DNA from: Paralvinella palmiformis | Taxonomy: Eukaryota > Annelida > Polychaeta > Terebellida > Alvinellidae | Reading direction: 5' to 3' | Length of the DNA stretch: 64,000 nucleotides | Assembly: GCA_025642065.1 (NCBI GenBank) | Contig: JAODUP010000184.1 | Coordinates: forward strand, 657,501-721,500 | In this document: positions 38,376 through 50,086 of the stretch, in pieces | Layout of the letters: every line of letters begins with the position of its first letter | Position numbering within the stretch: position 1 is the stretch's first letter | Made by a program: the position numbers and the translations under genes | The notes under the pieces: generated by a model | Told to the model about the DNA's origin: nothing | What the model saw: the letters and a program-made list of their open reading frames with translations, nothing else | The model's database searches: none

Positions 38376-38412
<37 letters not shown>

Positions 38413-39794
38413 GATAATGGGTTGTTAAGTATTAATGGGCTTTAAAAAAGTAGCCATTACTTTACCAGCAGACATTTGGCTGAACTTTGTATGGAGTTTA
38501 AAACGTCGAAGCATGTACTATTACGATAAAACTCGAATGTTAGCTATTGTCGGCAGTATAATATAGGCGTAAGGTCCAGACAACAATGGCTTTTGTTAGA
38601 ATGGTGCAGTACGGTGGTACTGTGGTACTCGACGACGTAACAGCCATTTTGTGTGGTAAGATGTTTACGATGGAACTTGCCCGTGTACTATATGGTTAGG
38701 AGCGCGTATAATCCCCCTCGATAGCAGCGGTACGCCGTCGAGGACGAAGTAATAGCTCCATTGAAGTTTTACACAGAGTACAGTTCTCGCTGTACTCCGG
38801 CATATATTCCCTTCCGAGCGCTAACACCGGAGATGTTGGCTTTATGTCGAACAGATGTTGGACTTTTTGCGTTATTCGGTTCAAGTGTGCGTCAGCGCAT
38901 TTCGTAGCCCAGTACGCTGGCCTAGTTTATACGGCGATCCCAGTTCCGCTTGAACCCATCTTGGAAATGGTACAGTTGTCTTAGTGTACGCTTCCCAGGA
39001 ATCTGTGTTCGCCGTTCAGCAGTACCGTTAGCCGTCTCTACCGTGACGTCATCCGCGTTGATGGTACCACGGCCTAGTTTAGAACGATCCCTGTATATAT
39101 ATGACGACGCCTCGTAGATGGAACCGTAGCTTGTTTTAATAAAAAAATTGGAGGGGGGGGGACCCTGTTCGTTGCTGATCTTGTACATGGTACACTGAAC
39201 CCATTCAAAGTACCCCGTCTCTCCCCCCAATGTATTGTGCCCTTCAGACTTTGAAGATACAGTGGGGCCCATCCTGGCCCAAACTGGGGTCTAACCCTTG
39301 ATGGGCACCCTGCGGGGCGCAACAATAAATAGACCCTCTGACTTCGGTTAATCTTATCAGGAGTTTTTATATGTTTGTGGGGCTGTTCACTCACTGCCTG
39401 CATCAACCCGCTACTTCGCCGTACTCTCACACGGACGAGCCTGGATATCTAGCGGCCCAGACTGCAATGCGACGATGTTTCATTCTGATGCCATTGGCAT
39501 GGCACTGAAAAGTAGATAGTGGCATCATTTACTGCCTTTTAACCGCTGATGTCAATGTTTTATTGGCACGTTAATGACAAAGGCGTCGGATGGGTAATGT
39601 TTTGACCTTTTTAAGCAATTTAAAGGATGACTGGCATAAATTGTGTCCTTCGTGTGTGGTGCGTGTAGAAGTTCAGCGACTATTAATATAATTATTTGCT
39701 GTCATGATCTTTACAAGCCGTTACACCGGCAATGTGTTTGTGTAGTCTTTGAATGGGGGTCTCTTTAACCGGAAATTTAGGAACCCTACAATGT

Positions 39795-39874
39795 GCTAAA
39801 TAGTAGCGCGGCTGGCCACAGGTCTGTAGTACCTGGGTTGAAATCCCGGTTGCGCTATGTCGGAAGGATGTTTA
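39795..39874 (+). mobile_element. SINE-B head fragment
   Basis: Only the tRNA-like head and the first body bases remain: GTAGCGCGGCTGGCCACAGG, then GGGTTGAAATCCCGG, CGCTATGTCGGAAGGATGTT. The body is missing. It is a 3'-truncated or decayed copy. Confidence 0.7.
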
Positions 39875-40079
39875 CGTAGATGTTTACTGTAAATGTAAAT
39901 GAAAATGGATGGATGGATGTGAAGCCCAAATGGGTTCAAGGCTACCCGTAGTCACACGTCATTGGTTAGTATCCTAGTCTAGATAGTTCGATGACTTCCG
40001 GTGAATGCTTCCGGGTTAACCTGTTCTGGGGCACTTGGTACGGAATCTAAACAAAATTATATCTAGTGATAAAAAACAC

Positions 40080-40114
<35 letters not shown>

Positions 40115-41423
40115 GATTACAGAACATTAAATTGTAGAGAGTAGAAAAGGTTTATTAAGTTTTCTTTAAATGTTTGTGTTCTGTTGGATGATCACATCCC
40201 CGAATAGGCCAAAGATATATGGTACAATACTTGGATCCAAAACGTTTGGTAGCTTCAATGGTATGGCTAGGATGATTTGAAATGATACAGACCTATTAGC
40301 CGATCAGTTAGCCACGGAGATAAAGCGATAATGAAGTGACGTGGCTAAAATATTTAACCAACAACACTGTGGACAGACGACGTTAACTTGTGGCCTTCGC
40401 GTTCGGGATGACGTACGGCCAGTTTCGGCCTTTCAATTCCTGACCCAGCTCGGAACATACACAGCCGTGTGCGTGTGTGTCTAGATCTGTAAGGTTAAGT
40501 ACCACTCTTTTAGATAACGCTTATGGCCTTGTCTGGAACCGGGGGTGATGGTCCACTTTTGACCTCGTTAACGTTACTTCGGAGTTGTTTGTCTTGTTAC
40601 AGCCGTTTCCCCGCTACGACAGCTGACGCAGCTGTTTCTCGGATTAGAAACGAGCCGGTGTGTTTAAACGGTAAGAAACGATTTGTCCAGACCGAGCTCG
40701 GTTTGATGTGACAGGCAACGAGGTCTGGATCGTCGGATAAAACGGCTGCAGTCGGTCCGGATGCGCCGGCCGGGTATCCATCCAGGTCAGGCCAATGGTC
40801 GCAAACCAATCCCGATACAGACAGCGAATCGTAAATTTTCACCATTTGCTGCCATCAGCAAGTTTCACCTCCCGGTTCAGGAGTTAGAGTTCGCTTCCTG
40901 TTTAGAGTAAATGACCTTTGGGGGGGGGGGGGCTGTTTTGTGGGCCACGTTTTTTACTCGCCAATTCACTGATATCGACGAAATGACGACGACAGATTTT
41001 GGAACGATTTTTGGTTTGTTTGATGAAGTCGGCACCTAACTTCTGACCGTGGAAGACCCGATCCTGGTGATAAGTGGAACGTATTGTTGTTATCACAAGA
41101 TGGCGTTCCGTTCTTCTTTGGCTTACACCTCGGTCACCGGAAGGGTGGTACACGGTGTTGGTGGTCTGGCTGGTTGTTTCTTGTATTGGTATATTCATTC
41201 TCTCTATCTCTCTCTCTCTCTCTCTATCTCTCTCTCCTCTCCCCGATGAATAAAAATGGACGCGGTTGAGAGAAAAAAACTTGTTTCAGTACTTCGTTTG
41301 TTTTGAAGTAATCATCACTTTGAACGGAGGTTTGCCTTTGTTGCATCTGGTCATCAACAGCTATTATCATTTGATTGCTGGGAGTCTTTTTTATAACGTG
41401 TTATGTATAATGTTTGTTAAGCG

Positions 41424-41437
41424 CTCTCTCTCTCTCT

Positions 41438-41502
<65 letters not shown>

Positions 41503-41560
41503 AGCACGCACGCATACACACACAGAGATAGAGGGAGGGAGTGAGAGAGAGAGAGAGACG
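41424..41560. repeat. CT/TA/TG/GA compound microsatellite
   Basis: CT, TA, TG, ACGC and GA blocks lie in succession; a TC run at 41199-41236 lies just upstream. Confidence 0.9.
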
Positions 41561-41745
41561 CACATATTCATAGGATTTTGTGCCATATTATAATACCATA
41601 TTTTTTTATGTTCCCACACGTAACCGCATACCTTAAAGTGTTAAAACATGCAAGACAGGAAGGAGGAGAGTAAACATTTTCTGGTTTTTTGTTTACTTCA
41701 ACTTAACGAACCGACTGGCATCTCTGAAAAGAAAAATACAACATC

Positions 41746-41850
41746 AACATCGTTAATGACAACAATAACAACATTAGAACAACAATAACAACATTACAAC
41801 AACAATAACAACGTTACAACAACAAGAAGAACAATATTACAACAACAAAG
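41746..41850 (+). repeat. AAC-rich 20-bp tandem repeat
   Basis: About four units of CAACAACAATAACAACATTA occur, with a terminal AACAACAAGAAGAACAATAT. It is a higher-order repeat built from (AAC)n. Confidence 0.7.
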
Positions 41851-41927
41851 GCCACTGGTTGGATGAGACAGGTTTTTGTGAAATCTACACCTGATTGGTT
41901 CAGTGTATGTCCACAAGAGAATCGGTG

Positions 41928-41966
<39 letters not shown>

Positions 41967-42906
41967 TGTGCAAGCGCACGCATGCGTAGTTTTCTAATCG
42001 TTGTGGCCATGGTTTGGGTGTTATCAGCAGGCTTAAATTGTTTCAGCGTTATCGCACACGTGCATATAATTTTCATCAAAACTGGTATCGGTCGGATGTA
42101 AACAGTCGCGTTATTTATAGTGCAGTATATTTATTAGTATCACCGCGATTCGGAAAGTATACCCTGGCATTTAGAGGTCACGGCCTTCGCAGTCATTTGT
42201 TTGCGATAGTCTTGAGGTAGCACATCATAATTTAACTCGCATATCCAACACCCTCCAACGGTAACTAAAACTGTCCGCCATAGCAACGGAACACCTGCAT
42301 TTCAGGCAAGAAAGTATGAAAAAAATCAATCAATTATTTGCGACCTTGTAATAATTTTTTTTACACCAAACCGAGCTGTACCCCTTATCATCGCTATGGC
42401 TACTACAATTTCGTTTTTTTCACGCCTGTTGCTAAGAAGAACCCTAATAGTTACCTAATGTTGATCCACTCTCCCCTCCGATTTGCTCTGTTCAGTTTCG
42501 CTGCCACTAGATGTCGCTGGCTGTCGAGACACGTCGAGTCCCGGTTCAGGTGGGCAGCGGGATTCATTGATGAATTATCTGTGGCTTTGGGTATCTTCTC
42601 TATAAACAGAGAGGTTATTGTTCGAGCTAGACGCCAGATAGTATGGGCCAGGTAGACGGGTGTCTGTGCTCTCGTGTAGAGAGAGAGTCAGATAGCGCTT
42701 ATCTATGGTAAGATCCCGGTCGGGTGGGAGGGGGGTGGCGCAGTATCTGGCTACTGTGTGCTATTGTTGAGCAACAGGTGCGAGTACTTCATATAAACAT
42801 CACCAGTCTCACTGGTAGATAAATGTCGGGAATAGTAGAGGCTGAAACGACAAGGATTATTTCCTTTTTATTGCTCCGTGGATGTTGTGTAAACAGTAAC
42901 AAACCA

Positions 42907-43103
42907 CTGAGTGAGTGAGTGAGTGAGTGAGTATGTTGAGCCTCGATGCTGGTCACGTCTGTGATACATACACAAGGGCCGAGCGACCACTCCTTCTGGA
43001 AACAAGTTGATCCGCTGAAACCACCCCATAAACACGGTATCACTTGGGATTCTAACTCGGGTCTGGTTGGCTGCACCTCGGAGCGCAACCAGCTGAACTA
43101 AGA
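42907..43103 (-). mobile_element. SINE-C copy with (ACTC)n tail
   Basis: On the minus strand: TTAGTTCAGCTGGTTGCGCT (A-box-like), GAGTTAGAATCCC (B-box-like), a body with GTGGTCGCTCGGCCCTTGTG, GACCAGCATCGAGGCTCAAC and an (ACTC)n tail. The core GGTCGCTCGGCCC is the same as in SINE-A/B although the heads differ. Confidence 0.65.
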
Positions 43104-43537
43104 AGGAAGGTGCTTTGCTAAACCCGGGAACGGAGAACAATCGCCGGAAGTAACCGTAACCGTTTGATCTCCGGATGTCCGATTTGACCTTGGCGTTCTG
43201 TTCTTCGCATTGAGACGCTAGCTTCCGCGATCCGGTTGTAATAGTTTGCGATGTGTTTAATTTCGTCTAGAAGCTGTGGATGTTACATTTCGAATTCGAG
43301 CTGCGTCATGGCACCACCGGGCCTGAAACACACCCCCCCCCCCCCCAGTTTCACTATAGGTATCCGCTCCACCAGAACCAATTTGAACCCCCCTCACACA
43401 CACACACACACACACACACTTCGCCCATTGCAGGCTAGGTAGTTGTAATCGTATGCCGGTTTTGTGTATGAAGTTGAACACGCCCATGTAGATAAGGAAG
43501 ATGTTTCTTAGGCGGTTTTTGTTCGGGATATTTTGCG

Positions 43538-43565
43538 CCTTCAATTATCCATTGATAATTGAAGG
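43538..43565. repeat. Perfect 12-bp inverted repeat (hairpin)
   Basis: CCTTCAATTATC and GATAATTGAAGG are separated by CATT. Weaker complementarity continues outward (GGAAGATGTTTC against AAAACCTTCC) to roughly 43488-43621, as in a decayed palindromic element. No terminator function is claimed. Confidence 0.6.
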
Positions 43566-44213
43566 GCCTAACAGCGGTGCCCGTTGTCAGGAAAAAAAAC
43601 CTTCCTATCGTTGTCATGGTCTGTGATTGCCGAGAATAGTACCTTATCTGGCCTAGTATCGTATTCGCCAGGTGGCTGGATGTTGTTAATTTTTGGGGGC
43701 ACGACACCTTGATTTTTAGGTGATACCTAGATGTTTTTGCTGTTTCTTGGAGTATTCTTCGCGAATTGATACGAACGTTTGCTCTTGAAAGAAGTTGAAT
43801 GGAGTTGCGGGGAGGCTGGCTGTTTGATGAAACCAAGCGTTTAAAACATTAAAATGACTTAACTCTCCCCCACCAATCTCCTCTGATAATACTCCGTTAT
43901 TGGGTTTTAGGTGTAAGGTTTCAAGAGTCAACTGTGGACAACCAAAAAACAAACTCGCGAAAACAAATATTTTCACAGACGTTCGTCATTTGTAGCCGAT
44001 ACATGTCCAAGCCGATCAAGTGTGTGTGTGTGTGTGTGTGTTGTGCGTGCCTGCCTTTTGTGATGACCATGTGAAGAAAAACGTTTTTGTTCAAGAAAAA
44101 ACAATTTGCTTATTCACGGTCTGCCTCACGTGTGTTTGGAACGCCAATCCCGGGGATTTGTGTCGTTCGATGCGAATATTTCCGGTTTACTATAAGTAAA
44201 TGCGTCATTGCGC

Positions 44214-44254
<41 letters not shown>

Positions 44255-44889
44255 ACCTGGACTGCACAACACGCCCGGCAGAAGAGCCACGCTGTAGTCA
44301 AACACAGCTGACGTTGCCGTATATAGGTCGTCGAGTTTGTACAGGGATTTCGTCACCGGCGACGTTCGTATCCAAGACAAGCCCACAAACAGAACGGAAC
44401 GCCCCCAGATCGGACAGCGTCGTCCGTGCCCACGTGAGAGAGTTTTCTCATAACCGCCGACCAAGTTGAGCCGACTACATTATGTCAATATGTTTCTCGC
44501 CAAAAGGCCAGCAACCTTTTTAAGACACGGTCTCTGGTCTCCGGAATTCTATAGACGGTAAACAACGCGGATCAGGTGACCCGTTGCGGTATTTAGTCGT
44601 GCCCTGGAGAAATGTCGGGCAACCCCCCCCCCCGCCGCCGCCAGCCCGCCCGTCCCTCATCGGGTTTGGACCCGGTGTCCAAACACGCCCGTGTCACTTT
44701 TTTCCGATCGGGATATTACAATGAGTTGTGTGTGTTGTTATGAGGGGATATGAGGACTGGTTGAGGCTGTCGCTTCGTAGGAATCACTGTAATTGTAAAG
44801 GTGCGAGGTCGGCCTGAGTGTGCTATGTTAAATATATATAATACACATAGGCACGTACATACATGGTACATATTGGGTGTCCTATGTTT

Positions 44890-44919
44890 TATATATATAT
44901 ATATATATATTACATACTA

Positions 44920-45013
<94 letters not shown>
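44890..45013. repeat. (TA)n(CA)n(TA)n microsatellite
   Basis: A run of about 28 CA units is flanked on both sides by TA runs. The second TA block is bounded by TTGA and TCAA, making it a long perfect palindrome. Confidence 0.94.
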
Positions 45014-45015
<2 letters not shown>

Positions 45016-45626
45016 ATTAGTGCATACATATTGTATTAGGTATCTTTGTATGGATGCATCGTGTCTGTAGATATATCTATGTCTATGTGTATGTCTTTCA
45101 TGAGTTTCTAGATTAGATAACGAGTATGAATGTTTATGTCGGTGTAATTATACTTTATGCCCCTAGGTGTGTTGGGATTAATGACTTGTAACAGTTAGTA
45201 TGAAACGTCAACAAAACGATTAAGTGTCATTTATTAATAATGTTTTAGCCGCAATAAAATCTCCATCTTGAAACTGGAAAGCTGCAACTTGACGACTTTT
45301 GAAGTGAAAAATTACTCATGTCAGATGAGATGTCTTTCATGCTGAACTGTTGAGTGGCACAAGGGTCCTACTTTGAGGGGGGGGGGGTATGAGAATTGAG
45401 TATCATAGGTGGCATTTGTTGGCACTTGCGGTTGATATTTGTTGATGAAATTGAAATGAACTCGAGCAAACATATGTGGTACTTTTTATCTGATATATAT
45501 ATATATATATTTGTTTTGTACTCACGTGTTCAGAATATGTCCTCGGCAATTTGTTCTGGTTTCAAATATATTTTTGCTATTCAATTGAATAGCTAGGCAA
45601 CTTCCTGCCTAAAAGCCTGAGTAATA

Positions 45627-46011
45627 GTTAGTAGTAGTAGTAGATAAGTAGTAGTAGTAGTAGTAGATAAGTAGTAGTAGTAGTAGATAAGTAGTAGTTG
45701 TAGATAAGTAGTAGTAAATAAGTAGTAGTAGTAGATAAGTAGTAGTTGTAGATAAGTAGTAGTAAATAAGTAGTAGTAGTAGATAAGTAGTAGTTGTAGA
45801 TAAGTAGTAGTTGTAGATAAGTAGTAGTTGTAGATAAGTAGTAGTTGTAGATAAGTAGTAGTTGTAGATAAGTAGTAGTAGATAAGTAGTAGTAGATAAG
45901 TAGTAGTTGTAGTAGTAGTAGATAAGTAGTAGTAGTAGTAGTAGTAGATAAGTAGTAGTAGTAGAAATGGTAGTTGTAGATAAGTACATGTAGTAGTAGT
46001 AGTGGTAGTTG
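45627..46011 (+). repeat. TAG-rich array with GATAAG spacers
   Basis: Runs of (TAG)n are broken by GATAAG and TTG variants, giving nested units such as TAGATAAGTAGTAGTTG and longer higher-order blocks. On the minus strand all three frames are open (Tyr/Leu/Thr-rich), which explains the overlapping 126-146-codon frames there. Confidence 0.92.
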
Positions 46012-46238
46012 GTGAATATACATCTGACGTCACTAACTTCAGTTAGTAGATCAGATTACCGAGGGAGAGGCTAGAAGTGCCTCATCTTTTGGTAACTCTA
46101 GTCCATATTTAACACTCACCTGCTCAAGGATACTTCTTTTATAATAAATTCCTCAACATTTACAACTAAGTTATTAAGGGGGGGGGGGGGTAGAATTGTT
46201 GGACGGTTTATGCTAGAAATGGCACTAAAGTAAATCTA

Positions 46239-46274
<36 letters not shown>

Positions 46275-46751
46275 ATATGATGTTACTTAACACTACGAAG
46301 ACACCCAATCCTATAAACCATCCAGCTGCAAGTCGGATGTAGAACCCTTCCCTCTGTGCCGTACCTAATATCGTCTCAGGTGAGAGAAACTAATAAGAAC
46401 ACACCTTTAAAAGCTAACAATTTACCGTGATAATGGCCCCCTACGACGATGATAACACGCCGCTAGGGGGCCGCATTACTGTGACAAATCCACCCACCCC
46501 CGTTTTATATTAGATTGTATACTAAGTGAAGCTGATCTCAAACAGATGGTGACCTTCACAGTCACCTGTCAGAAGAAGACCTCCATTACTGATGATCCTC
46601 TCTTGGTTTGGTCGCCATATTGTTTTTTTTTCTCTAGGCCCCGAAGTCGAGACTCGGACTATTTCTTTTTTGGCGAATGATTGAAACAAATGGTGAATGG
46701 CCGATAAGTGGTTTTATTGAAGCCGGCATCGGTGCATGGTTGTGTTTTCTT

Positions 46752-46998
46752 GTTTGATACACGTTTGTGTTATAATGGTTTGATACACGTTTGTGTTATA
46801 CTGGTTTGGTACACGTTTGTGTTATAATGGTTTGGTACACGTTTGTGTTATAATGGTTTGGTACACGTTTGTGTTATAATGGTTTGGTACACGTTTGTGT
46901 TATAATGGTTTGGTACACGTTTGTGTTACACTGGGTTGGTACACGTTTGTGTTATAATGGTTTGGTACACGTTTGTGTTATAATGGTTTGGTACACGG
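46752..46998 (+). repeat. 26-bp minisatellite, about 9.5 units
   Basis: The unit is GTTTGGTACACGTTTGTGTT followed by ATAATG. Units are more than 90% identical, indicating recent expansion. Because 26 is not a multiple of three, the open frame across it cycles through all frames (period 26 residues), so the predicted peptide is an artefact of the repeat. Confidence 0.92.
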
Positions 46999-47383
46999 TT
47001 CCCTACCGTAGCCCAATGTGTATGGCGCTGTGCTGCCCGAAGTTATACTTGATATGTTTGTTGAATACTGCCCAACCGGGTCATCGCTCCCCCGGTCATA
47101 TGTCCCGGGTGTGACGAGCGTTGATACGCAAATTACCTGCTGCTCTATTTTGTTCACAGATTAATTGACCGTTGTTTACGTCTTGTATAGCGGTGGTTTG
47201 CAACACGGCCCATTTGTCGTTCACGTATTTTATGCTAGCCTTCTCTCGTAATGATATTTGGTTATAAATCAACTTCCCCCCCCCCCAAAACTGTAGTTTG
47301 ACCAAATATCATCCTTTATACATGATATGTAACACCATAATGCCCGAGAGAACAGTCGCAATTTTGTCACCCAGACACAGCCT

Positions 47384-47461
47384 TTGAGCAAATGAATATT
47401 CATCAGCCAGGTGTAATTTGGCCACTCAGCTAGCCGTTGAGCGAATGAATATTCATTAGCC
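47384..47461. repeat. 53-bp spaced duplication with ATGAATATTCAT palindromes
   Basis: TTGAGC(A/G)AATGAATATTCAT(C/T)AGCCA occurs at 47384 and again at 47437. Each copy contains a perfect 12-base palindrome. The intervening sequence is not repeated beyond TGGCCACT-like similarity. Confidence 0.65.
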
Positions 47462-48109
47462 ACGTCGGCGGGTCCGACATTCTAAAACCCATTCTAAACA
47501 ACGACAATTCTGTTATTATGTGAGAACTTATGCCGACTCCTACCTATCTCGGATAATTATATTTTCATGGCGTCCGATTTCATATTGTCCTTTAGTGAAT
47601 ATTTAGAGTTTATTCCCCGTAACATCTGACCCGCAGCCCCACAGCCATTACCCCCCGCAGCCTCACAGCCCCACAGCCATCTCGAGTGATCAAAGTCGAC
47701 TTTCCCCGAAAAATAATCCGTAATATCCTAACAGGAAAACTATTAGCAAGAAAGTGCTATATTTCGCGTACCGGGTGATCCATGATTGTTGCTACAAGAA
47801 TTTGCAAGTCGATTTCGTCTTGTGAATGCAAACAAATCGCGAATTTACAAACGTATATCCAAGAAACTGAATGGCCCAAATTGTGCCGATGTGTCGTTAA
47901 ACAACATTCATTCATCCATACAAACGTATACCCATCTTGTTCGGTGGCCAGTTCACTGTGTACCCGGCGTTGTTGACCCGCAAACTGCAGAATATCTCGG
48001 CACTGCGCATGCGTCGTAGAAATCATCTATTGCGCCATGCCTGTTGTTATTATGTCATTATTATCATAAATACGAGAAATTGTTATAATTATGTTGTAGT
48101 CTGTGGTAC

Positions 48110-48330
48110 ATTAGTTATATTGTATTTGTCGGTACACAGGTACATTTATGAAACATGTGTGACCACCAAGTATAGTAATTGTACGTTTTATGCTCGATGA
48201 TGTGAAGTTGTGTTACTCTCGTTGGTACACAGCTATGTGGTACTGGATAGTACACAATTATATTGTACTCGGCGGCACATAAGTTGCGTTGTATCTGTTG
48301 GTACAATACACCATTCGGCAGTACACCGGT
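48110..48330 (+). repeat. Degenerate GGTACACA repeat
   Basis: GGTACACA/AGTACACA/GGTACAAT words followed by TTATATTGTA-type segments recur about every 24-27 bases. The wording is similar to the 26-bp minisatellite 1.2 kb upstream (GGTACACGTTTGTGTTATAA), so the two may share an origin. Confidence 0.45.
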
Positions 48331-48403
48331 TTACTTGTAGGGGACGCAGTGTAACTGTTACGTACCTGGTGGCATGCATTTGATGGAAGCGTGGTTTACT
48401 ACA

Positions 48404-48563
48404 CGGGGCGTTTCGATGGTGCAGTGGTTACAGCAGGTTGTGGGGTGGGTTGTGCGAATCCGGATCCCACACGTGTTCGTAGGATGTGTGTCTCCAGATA
48501 GATGTCCCTCGGCTACGTGTCCCAAGTGTGTCGAGTACCGAAACTCAACTCAACTCGTGTACC
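48404..48563 (+). mobile_element. SINE-C copy, tail (AACTC)n
   Basis: A tRNA-like head (GATGGTGCAGTGGTTACAGC, then GTGCGAATCCGGATCCC) is followed by TCTCCAGATAGATGTCCCTC, GGCTACGTGTCCCAAG and an AACTCAACTCAACTC tail. The core is similar to the 7013-7135 fragment. No target duplication was found. Confidence 0.6.
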
Positions 48564-48628
48564 ACGGTAGTCGTTACATATATGATGGTACAACCAACAC
48601 GTACCGTACTTGACCTAAACTAGTTCCG

Positions 48629-48667
<39 letters not shown>

Positions 48668-49705
48668 CGTGTGCGTGTGCTCACGGTGGACGTTTTCCAC
48701 ATCACCTCTGCTGGCGGGGTTCCCTGAAAGCAGGCGGAACTATCCGTCAATGGCCAGCGACTGGGTGGCGCTCCGATTTTTAATAAACCGACCGCCACCA
48801 TTGATTACGTCGACGGGAGGCTGTCGATGATGAAGATCGGTCGGTTGGCTCACAAAAACCAACCGCTCCCTGCCCGACGACGTCGCATTGTTCTCTCTCA
48901 CTCTCTCTCTCCCTCTCTCTCTCTCGTGGTGACGTTCTTGTTCAGTTTGGTGTTGTTTTGCCCCAGAATGTCGGGTTGTTGTCGCGGCTTGTTGATGTAA
49001 TAATGTTTGTGAAGAAAGAGGTTTGATTTAGACGGTTTTCTAACCGTTTCCCCCCACCCGTTAGTTGTTTTGCTGTCCGCCAGGCGGCGACTACGCAGTG
49101 TCGACGCAGTAGCGAGTTTTTAGTGCCTTTTTCTTGGGCTGTTAATCACTGATTTTGATCTCGCCATGTGAAGTAGTGATAGGAGATCTATGCGATTTAC
49201 CTTTAATGATATGACATAATAATAATAATAATAATAATTGTGCCCTTACTAAAAGAGACTATTGAAGGATGCTGTGCTGTGATACCCCGATAAAATTAAT
49301 AAACTACAGCCCAGGCACTTATTGACTTCTGAATTTATAACATGAAAGTCGTGGCATATTTTTCGGAAACTATTGTGAAGATTTTGGTGAAAAGTTCCTA
49401 TAAATACGTGTAAATGGTTCCTTTCTTTTTCATAATGAGGTTTCCATTGACAGTCGTGATCGAATACGCGGACACTTTGGGACACTTGTATCTATTGGTG
49501 TCTTCCTGTTCGCTCTCTTTTTGCTTGCCATAGTTAGATATTTTTGTCAGTTTGGCTTGTCATGAAGGGAGGTCACGTGGTGAGAAAGAGGAATGCCGGG
49601 AGTAGAGAAGTAAAATGGCGGTACATTGTCTGATGTCAATAAATCAGTGATTATGTTATATATTTAACCATGTGTTGGTTTTACTTCTCGCATACTCTTC
49701 AATAA

Positions 49706-49735
49706 TGAGTGAGTGAGTGAGTGAGTGAGTGAGTG

Positions 49736-49784
<49 letters not shown>

Positions 49785-49868
49785 TGAGTGAGTGGATCAA
49801 CCGTTGTTTTTGGTTAATACCTCACATTATCCATGTGTTGAGTGAGTGAGTTAGTGAGTGAGTGTGTG
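49706..49868. repeat. (GAGT)n(TG)n(GA)(GAGT)n cluster
   Basis: Two (GAGT)n blocks surround a TG run. They end about 125 bases upstream of candidate exon 2. Confidence 0.9.
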
Positions 49869-49992
49869 CGTGCGTGCGTGTGTCAGCACTTCCCATCTTT
49901 GCTGGGATCTCCGTGTTTACAATCAATTGGGAGAGTCCATTTCATACCCGTGTACAGTCAATAACAATCGGTCCGTCTCTCTCTCATTCCAG

Positions 49993-50086
49993 AAGACGTC
50001 CAGAGATTCCGTTCGGGATCGAACCGATCCGAGGAGAGCTTCAAGGAGATCCTCATCCTAGGAGACAAACTGCTGGCTGGCTCCAA
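49993..50086 (+). CDS. Candidate internal coding exon 2
   Basis: The polypyrimidine tract GTCTCTCTCTCATTCCAG ends at 49992, and the donor TCCAA|GTAAGA follows 50086. The 94-bp exon reads 2 + 30 codons + 2 (phase 1 in, phase 2 out). It encodes a charged, serine-rich then amphipathic segment (DVQRFRSGSNRSEESFKE, then ILILGDKLLAGS). Codons are mostly C- or G-ending (GAG, AGC, TTC, AAG, ATC, CTC, CTG), unlike the flanking AT-rich DNA, which favours real coding sequence. Its entry phase matches the exon at 35940-36038 and its exit phase matches 58608-58676. The product is not recognised: no signal peptide, membrane segment or named motif is visible. A second open frame through the same bases is less convincing because it ignores the splice sites. 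Confidence 0.5.

Larger units (their letters stand above)
36039..49992 (+). other. Putative intron between exons 1 and 2
   Basis: This 14-kb interval would be an intron if exons 1 and 2 belong together. It holds SINE copies (37538-37958, 39795-39874, 42907-43103, 48404-48563), the 26-bp minisatellite at 46752-46998, the TAG array at 45627-46011, many dinucleotide tracts and otherwise unique DNA. A few isolated GTAAGT motifs (near 36918 and 37333) could be donors of extra exons. No acceptor-bounded coding segment with convincing codon use was found. An unmatched ORF of 44 codons at about 38048 begins with a hydrophobic stretch but has no other support. Confidence 0.3.

Noticed and set aside
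45593..46033. Three overlapping 126-146-codon Tyr/Thr/Leu frames
   Set aside because: The TAG array reads open in every minus-strand frame, as expected for a stop-free trinucleotide repeat.
46869..47114. Repeat protein of 26-residue period
   Set aside because: The 26-bp DNA repeat cycles all three frames; the period of the peptide equals that of the DNA, so no selection on protein is indicated.
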